Source of the DNA: Nocardia sp. CY41
GTDB lineage: Bacteria; Actinomycetota; Actinomycetes; Mycobacteriales; Mycobacteriaceae
Assembly (NCBI RefSeq): GCF_009829325.1
Contig: NZ_VUOS01000026.1
Coordinates: 1-64,000 of the forward strand
Length of the DNA stretch: 64,000 bases
Direction: 5' to 3'
In this document: piece by piece, positions 17,987 to 24,815 of the stretch
How the letters are laid out: the number at the start of each line of letters is the position of its first letter
Position numbering within the stretch: position 1 is the stretch's first letter
The notes under the pieces: generated by a model
What the model was told of the DNA's origin: nothing
What the model saw: the letters and a program-made list of their open reading frames with translations, nothing else
The model's database searches: none
Translations under genes and position numbers: made by a program

Positions 17987-18072
17987 TCTGCGTGTTTGCC
18001 GCCGAACCGGGCACGCCTATGCCCCTACCCAGCGAGAGGGTAAGGGCGCATGGGTGTGCTGTGTCAGCGGAT

Positions 18073-18089
18073 ACGCCCGGTACGGGCGT
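18073..18089 (-). terminator. short perfect hairpin downstream of small minus-strand ORF
   Basis: ACGCCCG-GTA-CGGGCGT, seven perfect pairs with a 3-nt loop. On the minus strand it lies 10 bp after the stop of the 30-codon ORF at 18099, so it could terminate that transcript. It is short and could be chance. Confidence 0.4.
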
Positions 18090-18098
18090 GGACGGCGC

Positions 18099-18191
18099 TC
18101 ATGTGGTGGCGTCGAGCAGATGCAGTTCCTCGGCCACGATCAGATCGACCTCTTCGTCGGTCAGATCCGACAGCAGATGTGTCGTCAGCAT
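18099..18191 (-). CDS. 30-residue small protein with near-perfect ribosome-binding site
   Basis: A minus-strand ATG at 18191 is preceded by AGGAGGTGA with 5 nt to the start (8 nt counted from AGGAGG), a 9-nt match to the anti-Shine-Dalgarno sequence. The peptide is MLTTHLLSDLTDEEV followed by DLIVAEELHLLDATT: acidic, Leu-rich and amphipathic, with no Cys. It sits alone between the ABC exporter and the SigZ-like gene, on the opposite strand, and a hairpin follows. No family is recognised. It may be a regulatory peptide, a small membrane-associated protein or a RiPP-like precursor whose enzymes lie elsewhere; no modification enzyme is adjacent. Confidence 0.6.
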   Translation of the reverse strand: MLTTHLLSDLTDEEVDLIVAEELHLLDATT

Positions 18192-18397
18192 CGCTCTCAC
18201 CTCCTCACCGCGCTTATCGGGACCGTCGAATCGGAGAACCCGACATCGACTTCGACACCCATACAGACGTGGCACCCCGGATCGGGACGCACGGATGCGT
18301 CCGATCGCGGTCACCGTCGTCGGTACCGGGGACCGCGAACCAAGGCTCGCCACCACAGCGGTGGGCGAGGATGCTGGAGAGGGAGAGGAACCCGATC

Positions 18398-19069
18398 ATG
18401 AGCGAGACAACGGCCACCACCGCGACCACACCACAACCGCAACACGCTGATCTCGACCAACTCTGGCGCCGCTTCTCCGGCGACCTGCGGGCCTTCATCG
18501 CGCGCCGGGTCTCCCGCTCGGAAGACGCCGACGACATCTTGTCGATCGTGTTCCTGCGGATGGCCAAAAGCCTCGGCGATTTGCGGGAGCAGGATCGGCT
18601 GCTGGGCTGGATGTATGCCATCACCCGCAACGCGATCACCGACTACTACCGCTCGGCGCCCCATCGCCGCGAACTACCCGTCGACGCCGTCCCCGACAAC
18701 CCATCCGCGGGCGAGGATGGACCTGACACCAGCGAGGCGGCGGAGAAAGAACTCGCCTCCTGCCTGGTGCCGATGCTCTCCGGACTGCCCGCCGATCAGG
18801 CCGCAGCGGTGAAGATGGTCGACTTCGACGCCCGCACGCACGCCGCCGCTGCCGGTGAGGCGGGTATCTCGGTGTCCGGGATGAAATCTCGCGTGCAACG
18901 CGGCCGCGCCGCCCTCAAAGCCCAACTGCACGCCTGCTGCCAGATCAGCCAGGACCGCACCGGCCACGTCCACGACTACCAACCCCGCGACGGCGCCTGC
19001 GGTAGCGCAGCCCCCAGCGACGAAGGCTGCGGCTGTGGTGGTGGTGTCACACCACCATCCGGCCAGTAG
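18398..19069 (+). CDS. ECF sigma factor, SigZ-like
   Basis: A protein of 223 residues from ATG 18398, preceded by GAGAGGAA. Region 2 is LWRRFSGDLRAFIARRVSRS through DDILSIVFLRMAKS. Region 4 is LPADQAAAVKMVDFDARTHA and AAAGEAGISVSGMKSRVQRG. After region 4 comes a Cys-containing tail (LHACCQISQDRTGHVHDYQP), characteristic of SigZ-type ECF factors, then a second Cys/Gly-rich end (GACGSAA, GCGCGGG). The tail suggests metal or redox sensing within the sigma factor itself; no anti-sigma gene is adjacent. The Cys-rich peptide and arsenic genes follow. Confidence 0.85.
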   Translation: MSETTATTATTPQPQHADLDQLWRRFSGDLRAFIARRVSRSEDADDILSIVFLRMAKSLGDLREQDRLLGWMYAITRNAITDYYRSAPHRRELPVDAVPDNPSAGEDGPDTSEAAEKELASCLVPMLSGLPADQAAAVKMVDFDARTHAAAAGEAGISVSGMKSRVQRGRAALKAQLHACCQISQDRTGHVHDYQPRDGACGSAAPSDEGCGCGGGVTPPSGQ

Positions 19070-19167
19070 ACCAGCACACCGGTTTGGGACGCCCCGGGCG
19101 GTCACCGATCGGACAAAGATGCGGTGCGAGCCCTACGAGGCTCGCACCGCACTGTGCTGGGTGAAGG

Positions 19168-19338
19168 CTACCGGCAGCCGCAGTCGGCCGTGGCCGCCGG
19201 AGCGCAGCACGTCGCCTTCTCGCTGTCATCGCAACACGTGGTCTGCCGTTCGGTGCTGCAACAGGTGGGCGCCGCAGGTTGCGGTGATGCGTCTGTCCGA
19301 TGTGTCGCCGGGGACTCGAACTCGGTCGGGCTGGTCAT
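19168..19338 (-). CDS. small Cys-rich protein, possible metal-binding peptide
   Basis: A protein of 56 residues from ATG 19338 with AGGAG 6-7 nt upstream. It holds four CC or CxC groups: TCCSTE, TTCCDD, TCCAPA and DCGCR. The spaced Cys pairs and small size resemble the metallothionein-like peptides found in actinobacterial arsenic/metal clusters. It lies between a SigZ-like sigma factor with a Cys tail and the ars genes, which supports a metal(loid) role, but binding is inferred only. Confidence 0.7.
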   Translation of the reverse strand: MTSPTEFESPATHRTDASPQPAAPTCCSTERQTTCCDDSEKATCCAPAATADCGCR

Positions 19339-19584
19339 GGTGACTCCTGGATTCGTGGGGATGGGTACCAGGACAGACGGAGGAGAACCGGAAAGGACGC
19401 ACCAGAAGCCGCCACGGGGTTTCCTGTATCCATGTGCCGGATGCGACCCCGAGAAGGATCGAACTCTGGCCGCCGCGATAGCGTGCTCACCGGTCGGCTG
19501 GCGGTTGTGAAGCTCGAAGTGTCGGGTGGACGATGGAGACTGCCACGCAGTGGGCAGCTCGTCCGACCATGGAATCGGGGCGGT

Positions 19585-20121
19585 ATGCCAGAACCGGTGA
19601 CGGATCGAAGCGTGCTCGCGGCCGATCTGGAACGGGCGCGGGCCGACTTTCACACTCTGCTGGCGATGGCGGGCGAGGACGACTGGGGCAAGGCTTCGGC
19701 GGGCACCCGCTGGAGCAACGAACAGCTGCTGTTCCACATGCTGTTCGGGTACATGGTGGTGCGACGGCTGCTGATCGTTGCGCGCGTGATGAGCCGACTG
19801 CCCGAGCGAGTCGGTCGCGGGTTCGCCGCAGTCCTCAACGCCGCGACAGCGCCGTTCGATGTGATCAACTACTACGGCTCGTGCTGGGCGGCTCGCGTCT
19901 ACAACCGCCATCGGATGGGAGCGAAACTCGACCGGGTGATCGGCTCGCTGCAACACGCGCTGACACATGAGCCAGACACCGCGTTCCGGCGCGGTATGCA
20001 CTACCCGACCCGGTGGGATCCGTATTTCGCCGACTACATGACCCTCGCGGACATCTACGCCTATCCCGGCCGCCATTACGATCACCATCGGCGCCAGCTC
20101 ACGCTCACCGGGATGCGGTGA
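19585..20121 (+). CDS. DinB-like four-helix protein
   Basis: A protein of 178 residues. WSNEQLLFHMLFGYMVVRRL near the middle and PGRHYDHHRRQL at the end fit the DinB/YfiT-like superfamily, in which His residues on separate helices bind a metal and some members are thiol-S-transferases. The ATG at 19585 is chosen because the protein-like composition begins there. In mycothiol-containing actinobacteria such proteins may detoxify electrophiles. Its exact role is unknown. Confidence 0.75.
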   Translation: MPEPVTDRSVLAADLERARADFHTLLAMAGEDDWGKASAGTRWSNEQLLFHMLFGYMVVRRLLIVARVMSRLPERVGRGFAAVLNAATAPFDVINYYGSCWAARVYNRHRMGAKLDRVIGSLQHALTHEPDTAFRRGMHYPTRWDPYFADYMTLADIYAYPGRHYDHHRRQLTLTGMR

Positions 20122-20603
20122 GCGAGCCGGCTCAGCGCACCAGGCCGCGGCGTTCGAGGAGTGGGCGCCTCGACGTGATCGGCCTCCCACCCCTCGTTCC
20201 GGAAGCCGGCGGGCCGCTGCAAAGAACACATCGAACCGACGACGCGCTCTCTCCCCTGTCGCGCGCTGGTTCGCCGGGCGTCGAAATCCCACAGCACCGT
20301 CGCCACGCTCGGCGCGGGCGGCCCGCCGTCGCGCGTAGCGGCGGCCGGCTCGCGCTGCAGCGTTGCCCCTGCTGCACTGAGGCGCCTGCATCGCGGTGGT
20401 CTCGGCGACACGCACCCAGCTCGTCTCGGGTCTATTTCGTCTCGGATCTATTTCGTCTCGGGTCTATCCGACAGCCCGGGCATACACTCGCAGGCGGCCC
20501 GGTTCCGGCTCGGGAATTGTTCTGACGCTCCTGTTCGACGCACCTCTCGCCAGCTAGCCGACTGGCGAGGACAACGATGTGGTCTCCGGAGAAAGGAACA
20601 CTC
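20122..20603. other. intergenic region before methyltransferase
   Basis: About 480 bp with no recognised gene. The only structured part is a triplet of 16-bp direct repeats at 20421-20470 (listed separately), about 135 bp upstream of the methyltransferase start. Confidence 0.5.
20421..20470. repeat. three tandem 16-bp direct repeats
   Basis: Three consecutive copies of a unit close to CGTCTCGGGTCTATTT; copy 2 has A for G at one position and copy 3 ends CC. The unit length is not a multiple of three, and the repeats lie in non-coding DNA upstream of the methyltransferase. They may be a multi-site regulator-binding element or simple slippage. Confidence 0.75.
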
Positions 20604-21467
20604 ATGGAGGGTCTGGCCCCGTTCTATTCCGATGTCCAGTGGCATTACGACCTGTCTGACGACTTCTTTGCGCTGTTCCTGGATCCGACTCGAACCTATA
20701 GTTGTGCGTACTTCGAACGGGAGGGCATGAGCCTCGAGGAAGCGCAGTTGGCGAAAATTGATCTGGCCTTGGAGAAATGTGATCTACGCCCCGGCATGAC
20801 GCTGCTCGATGTGGGCTGCGGATGGGGTTCGACGATGATGCGCGCGATGCAGCGCTACGACGTGAACGTGATCGGCCTGACCTTGAGCCGCAACCAATAC
20901 GAGCACGTCAAAGGCCTGTTCGACGCGCATCGCGGGCCTCGAACAGGCCGGGTGCTGTTGCAGGGCTGGGAAGAGTTCGACGAGCCGGTGGATCGCATCG
21001 TCAGCATCGGCGCGTTCGAGCATTTCCGGCGGGAGCGTTATGAATGTTTTTTCGACACGTGCCACCGCATGTTGCCCGCCGACGGGCGTATGCTGCTGCA
21101 CACGATCGTGGTCTACAACCGGCACCAGATCCGCGCGAAAGGCCTGCCGATCAATCGTGAAGTCCTCGATTTCGGCATGTTCATCGCCCGCGAGATCTTC
21201 CCCGGCGGCCAGTTGCCGGAGCCGGAATGGGTGATCGACTACGCGCGCGCGGCGGGCTTCGATGTCCAGCGTATCCATCCGCTCGGCCCGAATTACGCTC
21301 TCACTCTCAAACATTGGGCGCGGGCATTGGAAGAACACCGCGACGAGGCGATCGCGATGACCTCATGGGAAACCTACGACACCTATATGAAGTATCTGAG
21401 TGGTTGCGGCCGATTCTTCCGCGATGGCTATATCGACGTCACGCAGTTCAGCCTCGCCAAGAGGTAA
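20604..21467 (+). CDS. mycolate cyclopropane-synthase family methyltransferase
   Basis: A protein of 287 residues. FYSDVQWHYDLSDDFFALFL and YSCAYFEREGMSLEEAQLAK are hallmarks of CmaA/PcaA/Mma enzymes. The SAM site is LLDVGCGWGSTMM, followed by GLTLSRNQYEH and SIGAFEHF (the bicarbonate-pocket region). Such enzymes use S-adenosylmethionine to cyclopropanate or methylate meromycolate double bonds on acyl carriers. ATG 20604 follows AAAGGAA. No other lipid gene is near, and the arsenic regulator lies 320 bp downstream. Confidence 0.9.
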   Translation: MEGLAPFYSDVQWHYDLSDDFFALFLDPTRTYSCAYFEREGMSLEEAQLAKIDLALEKCDLRPGMTLLDVGCGWGSTMMRAMQRYDVNVIGLTLSRNQYEHVKGLFDAHRGPRTGRVLLQGWEEFDEPVDRIVSIGAFEHFRRERYECFFDTCHRMLPADGRMLLHTIVVYNRHQIRAKGLPINREVLDFGMFIAREIFPGGQLPEPEWVIDYARAAGFDVQRIHPLGPNYALTLKHWARALEEHRDEAIAMTSWETYDTYMKYLSGCGRFFRDGYIDVTQFSLAKR

Positions 21468-21787
21468 ATGGCTGGGCCGGTGAGAAACGGCCTCAGCGGC
21501 GTCGCGCTGCGCCAGTGGGTGCCATGGGACCCTGTCCGTCCTCGTGGAAGCACGCCCTCTTCGCAACCCGATGCGGCCTGCCCGGCGCGGTGCACGTATG
21601 CGCGCTCCGCGGCGGTGACCGCGCCCTGCTCGACCACTGCCTGACATTACTGCATGGCGCCGAGGTCGACAGATACCTCTGGGGCCGGGCGGTCGAGCGC
21701 TCCCACAGCCCCCGAACAGCGACCTCTGCGACCTGTTCACCCGGTGTTTGCTTGCCCTCCAGTATTGATATCGATCAATATAGGCGC
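21468..21787. other. intergenic region upstream of ars operon
   Basis: About 320 bp with no recognised gene. Its right end holds the ArsR operator palindrome (21763-21780). Confidence 0.5.
21763..21780. promoter_or_regulatory. ArsR-type operator palindrome
   Basis: TATTGATATCGATCAATA, an 18-bp perfect palindrome and the most AT-rich patch in the area, ends 7 bp before the arsR ATG. ArsR/SmtB repressors bind such AT-rich 12-2-12-like palindromes at their own promoters. Repression of arsR-acr3 from this site is the natural reading. Confidence 0.75.
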
Positions 21788-22165
21788 ATGTCGAAGTCGC
21801 AGCTTCCGATCGTTCCGGTGCAGTCGTGCACCGCCGCGCCGATCGTGCGTGAACCGTTGACCGCCCAGGCCGCCGCGGAGCTGGCGGGGGTGTTCAAAGC
21901 GTTGTCGGATCCGATGCGGCTGCGGCTGCTGAGTGCGATCGCGTCGCGCGCAGGGCAGGAAGCGTGCGTGTGCGATCTGTCCGAAGGCATCGACTTGACT
22001 CAGCCGACGATTTCGCATCATCTGAAGGTGCTGCGCGAGGCCGGGCTGCTCGCCAGCGAGCGCCGCGCCTCCTGGGTGTACTACCGGGTGATTCCCGAAG
22101 CCTTGCAAAGGCTGTCGGATGTGCTGCTGGTCGAGAGCGGCGCCGCTGCAGGATTGTTCGCGTGA
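21788..22165 (+). CDS. arsR: ArsR-family metalloregulator
   Basis: A protein of 125 residues. The winged helix contains FKALSDPMRLRLLSAIAS, LTQPTISHHLKVLREAGLL and SERRASWVYYR. EACVCDL in the helix before the recognition region gives the Cys pair expected for As(III) sensing; a further Cys lies in VQSCTAA. It is the first gene of the operon, downstream of a palindromic operator, and overlaps acr3 by 4 nt. Release from DNA on arsenite binding would induce the efflux gene. Confidence 0.92.
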   Translation: MSKSQLPIVPVQSCTAAPIVREPLTAQAAAELAGVFKALSDPMRLRLLSAIASRAGQEACVCDLSEGIDLTQPTISHHLKVLREAGLLASERRASWVYYRVIPEALQRLSDVLLVESGAAAGLFA

Positions 22166-23283
22166 GCACGGATACCGCTGCTGTAGAAAGCGGAGTTGTG
22201 GGGAAACTGTCGACGCTGGATCGGTTCCTGCCCGTGTGGATCGGCGTCGCGATGGCCGCCGGCCTGTTGCTGGGACGCGTGATCCCCGGCCTCGGGGACG
22301 GGTTGAGCACCGTGGAGATCGATGGCATCTCGCTGCCGATCGCGATCGGGTTGCTGATCATGATGTACCCCGTGTTGGCGAAGGTCAGGTATGACCGGCT
22401 CGACACCGTCGCCGGCGATCGGAAGCTGCTGGTCGGGTCGCTGGTGCTGAACTGGCTACTCGGACCGGCGCTGATGTTCGCACTGGCGTGGCTGCTGTTG
22501 CCGGATCTGCCGGAGTACCGCACCGGGTTGATCATCGTGGGGTTGGCGCGCTGCATCGCGATGGTCGTCATCTGGAACGACCTGGCCTGCGGAGACCGCG
22601 AAGCCGCCGCGGTGCTGGTCGCGTTGAACTCGGTGTTCCAGGTGGTCATGTTCGCGGTGCTGGGCTGGTTCTACTTGTCGGTGCTGCCCGGCTGGCTCGG
22701 GCTGGAGCGAACCAGCATCGATGCCTCGCCGTGGCAGATCGCGAAGTCGGTGCTGATCTTCCTCGGGATTCCGCTGCTGGCGGGCTATCTGACCCGCCGT
22801 CTCGGCGAGCGCGGCAAGGGCCGCGACTGGTATGAATCCACGCTGCTGCCGCGGATCGGGCCGTGGGCGCTGTACGGGCTGCTGTTCACCATCGTGATCC
22901 TGTTCGCGCTGCAGGGTAAGCAGATCACCTCTCAGCCGCTGGATGTGGTGCGGATCGCGATTCCTCTGCTGGCCTACTTCGCCATCATGTGGGGCGGCGG
23001 ATACCTGCTCGGCGCGGCCCTGGGCCTCGGCTACGAGCGCACCACCACGCTGGCGTTCACCGCCGCGGGAAACAACTTCGAACTCGCCATCGCGGTCGCC
23101 ATCGCTACCTACGGCGCCGCCTCCGGCCAAGCTCTCGCCGGAGTCGTCGGCCCGCTCATCGAAGTCCCCGTCTTGGTCGGGCTGGTGTACGTCTCACTGG
23201 CGCTGCGCACACGCTTCGGTGCCCGCAGCACTGCCGCGACCGCCCCTTCGGGCGCGGCGGAGGAAAAGGTGCTCGAGCGGTGA
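22162..23283 (+). CDS. acr3: Acr3-family arsenite efflux permease
   Basis: A protein of 373 residues with ten predicted membrane helices. The conserved Acr3 segment GLARCIAMVVIWNDLACGD carries the essential Cys in the fourth helix. PIAIGLLIMMYPVLAKV and AAGNNFELAIAVAIA are further family signatures. GTG 22162 overlaps the arsR stop. It exports arsenite (possibly antimonite) from the cytoplasm, driven by the proton gradient. A decayed arsenate reductase follows directly. Confidence 0.93.
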   Translation: MSTDTAAVESGVVGKLSTLDRFLPVWIGVAMAAGLLLGRVIPGLGDGLSTVEIDGISLPIAIGLLIMMYPVLAKVRYDRLDTVAGDRKLLVGSLVLNWLLGPALMFALAWLLLPDLPEYRTGLIIVGLARCIAMVVIWNDLACGDREAAAVLVALNSVFQVVMFAVLGWFYLSVLPGWLGLERTSIDASPWQIAKSVLIFLGIPLLAGYLTRRLGERGKGRDWYESTLLPRIGPWALYGLLFTIVILFALQGKQITSQPLDVVRIAIPLLAYFAIMWGGGYLLGAALGLGYERTTTLAFTAAGNNFELAIAVAIATYGAASGQALAGVVGPLIEVPVLVGLVYVSLALRTRFGARSTAATAPSGAAEEKVLER

Positions 23284-23526
23284 CCATAACCCGTTCGTGT
23301 GCGTCAAGAACGGCGGCAACCGCGACTGCTGCGCGCGGTCGACCTCGTCGTCACCCTGGGCCGCGAAGCGCACGTCGATCCCATCGACAGGGTACGGATC
23401 GTGAACTGGGACAACGACGAACCCTCCGAACGCGGCATCGACGGCATCGAACGCATGCGCCTGATCCGCGACGACATCGACGCCCGTGTGCAGCACCTGC
23501 TCGTCGAACTCCAGCCCTCGGTCTGA
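23281..23526 (+). pseudogene. arsenate reductase-like (LMW phosphatase) relic with internal deletion
   Basis: Right after acr3, one frame opens with FVCVKNGG, the start of the CX5R loop of a low-molecular-weight phosphatase-type arsenate reductase, but the motif then breaks. A different frame from about 23330 gives the C-terminal half of such a protein: VDLVVTLGREAHVDP, then WDNDEPSERGIDGIERM and RDDIDARVQHLL. The middle and most of the active-site loop are missing, so the gene is dead. The type resembles arsenate-mycothiol transferases and differs from the intact ArsC at 23610. Confidence 0.7.
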
Positions 23527-23609
23527 CCCTGTCGAACCACTCAGCATCGGAACACGCTATGAGCGACAGCCCCCTCGCCCACGCCACCTACTGAAAGGCC
23601 GACTCGCTC

Positions 23610-24020
23610 ATGGCATCCAAGCCCAGTGTCCTGTTCGTCTGCGTCCACAACGCCGGACGTTCCCAGATGGCCGCCGGATTCCTCACCCACCTCGCCGGAG
23701 AAGCCATCGAAGTCCGCTCCGCAGGCAGCGCGCCCGCCGAGGCGATCAACCCGGCCGCGGTCGAAGCCATGCGAGAGGTCGGCATCGACATCTCCGACCA
23801 GTCACCCAAAATCCTCACCTTCGACGCCGTCGAAACCTCCGACGTCGTCATCACCATGGGCTGCGGCGACACCTGCCCAGTCTTCCCCGGAGTCAGCTAC
23901 CGCGACTGGGTACTCGAGGACCCGGCAGGCAAGGGTGTCGAGTCGGTGCGCCCGATCCGCGACGAGATCAGGAACCGTGTCGAGGAACTCGTCGCCGAAC
24001 TGCTGCCCGCTCGCGCTTGA
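23610..24020 (+). CDS. arsC: arsenate reductase ArsC (LMW phosphatase type)
   Basis: A protein of 136 residues. The CX5R loop is C11-VHNAG-R17 followed by SQMAAGF, and two further Cys lie at 85 and 89 (MGCGDTCP). The three-Cys pattern matches thioredoxin-linked ArsC, in which Cys11 attacks arsenate and the other two relay the disulfide. It reduces As(V) to As(III), the substrate of Acr3. It lies 84 nt after the decayed ArsC-like relic, so the two may once have been alternative reductases in one operon. Confidence 0.93.
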   Translation: MASKPSVLFVCVHNAGRSQMAAGFLTHLAGEAIEVRSAGSAPAEAINPAAVEAMREVGIDISDQSPKILTFDAVETSDVVITMGCGDTCPVFPGVSYRDWVLEDPAGKGVESVRPIRDEIRNRVEELVAELLPARA

Positions 24021-24119
24021 ACAGAGGACATCGACACGATTGGTGAGTCTGGCGCATAGGAGTTCGCGGTTCCACACGACCGCTCGCGCCGCCCTGGGCA
24101 GGGACACGCTTTACCTGCC

Positions 24120-24638
24120 GCAACTCTTCCGGTGCCGGCGGTGTCTCGGGCGCGGTGGTCTCGGGCGGGCGATCACGCTCGAGCTGGAAGCCATAGCTCA
24201 TCAGTTCGTCGAAGGTGCGCGCGAACTCCAGGGGCCGCTCCATATGGCCGTCGGCCTCCCAGCCGATGGTGCCTCGGGGCAGGTCGGGAGAGACGAAGTA
24301 GCGCGTATCGCCCAAGCCCTTGGCGATGAGCATTGCCCGGCCACCCGGAATGTCCTCGTTAGTTTCCCAATTACGCACGGCCTCGCGCAAGTTCAGCACC
24401 GAATAGTTCTGCATGTCCCGGGGAGGGGCAGGACCGTAGGAGATCTCGTCGAGATCGGTGAACCCCGCATGCACCGTGGAGAGGAACACACGCAGTGCCT
24501 CCGGCAGCGCGTCACGATACGGCGGCCCGTCGGCGCGAATGTCTCCGGATCCCATCCGATACGGAACTCGTGCGGCTGAAACGGCTTTCGCAGCGCATAC
24601 AGCAGCACCCCGTCACCACGTAGCAGGCAGACGCGCAC
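24120..24638 (-). pseudogene. frameshifted SMI1/KNR4-like (SUKH) protein
   Basis: From GTG 24638 the minus strand reads VRVCLLRGDGVLLYALRKPF through PHEFRIGWDPETF. Near 24535 the coherent text moves to another frame: PPYRDALPEALRVFL, DEISYGPAPPRDMQNYSV, GLGDTRYFVSPDLPRGTIGW and ARTFDELMSYGF. The pattern resembles SMI1/KNR4 (SUKH) proteins, often immunity proteins of polymorphic toxins. The frame runs without a stop into the complement of arsC, so the original C-terminus is probably lost too. No toxin is adjacent. Confidence 0.55.
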
Positions 24639-24815
24639 GGCTGGACCTTGGACGGACCGACGCCTCGATCACCCGACCCGGCCGGTTCATGTTCGAACAC
24701 CCGCAGAGCCCAGCTCCCAATCAGTGGGGCGAACAGGCTCAGCTCGCGCTCGAATCCGGTCGTGGCCGCTCAGCGGTGAATACTTCGGCTAGGGCGGAAA
24801 TCGGTTCCATCTCGT

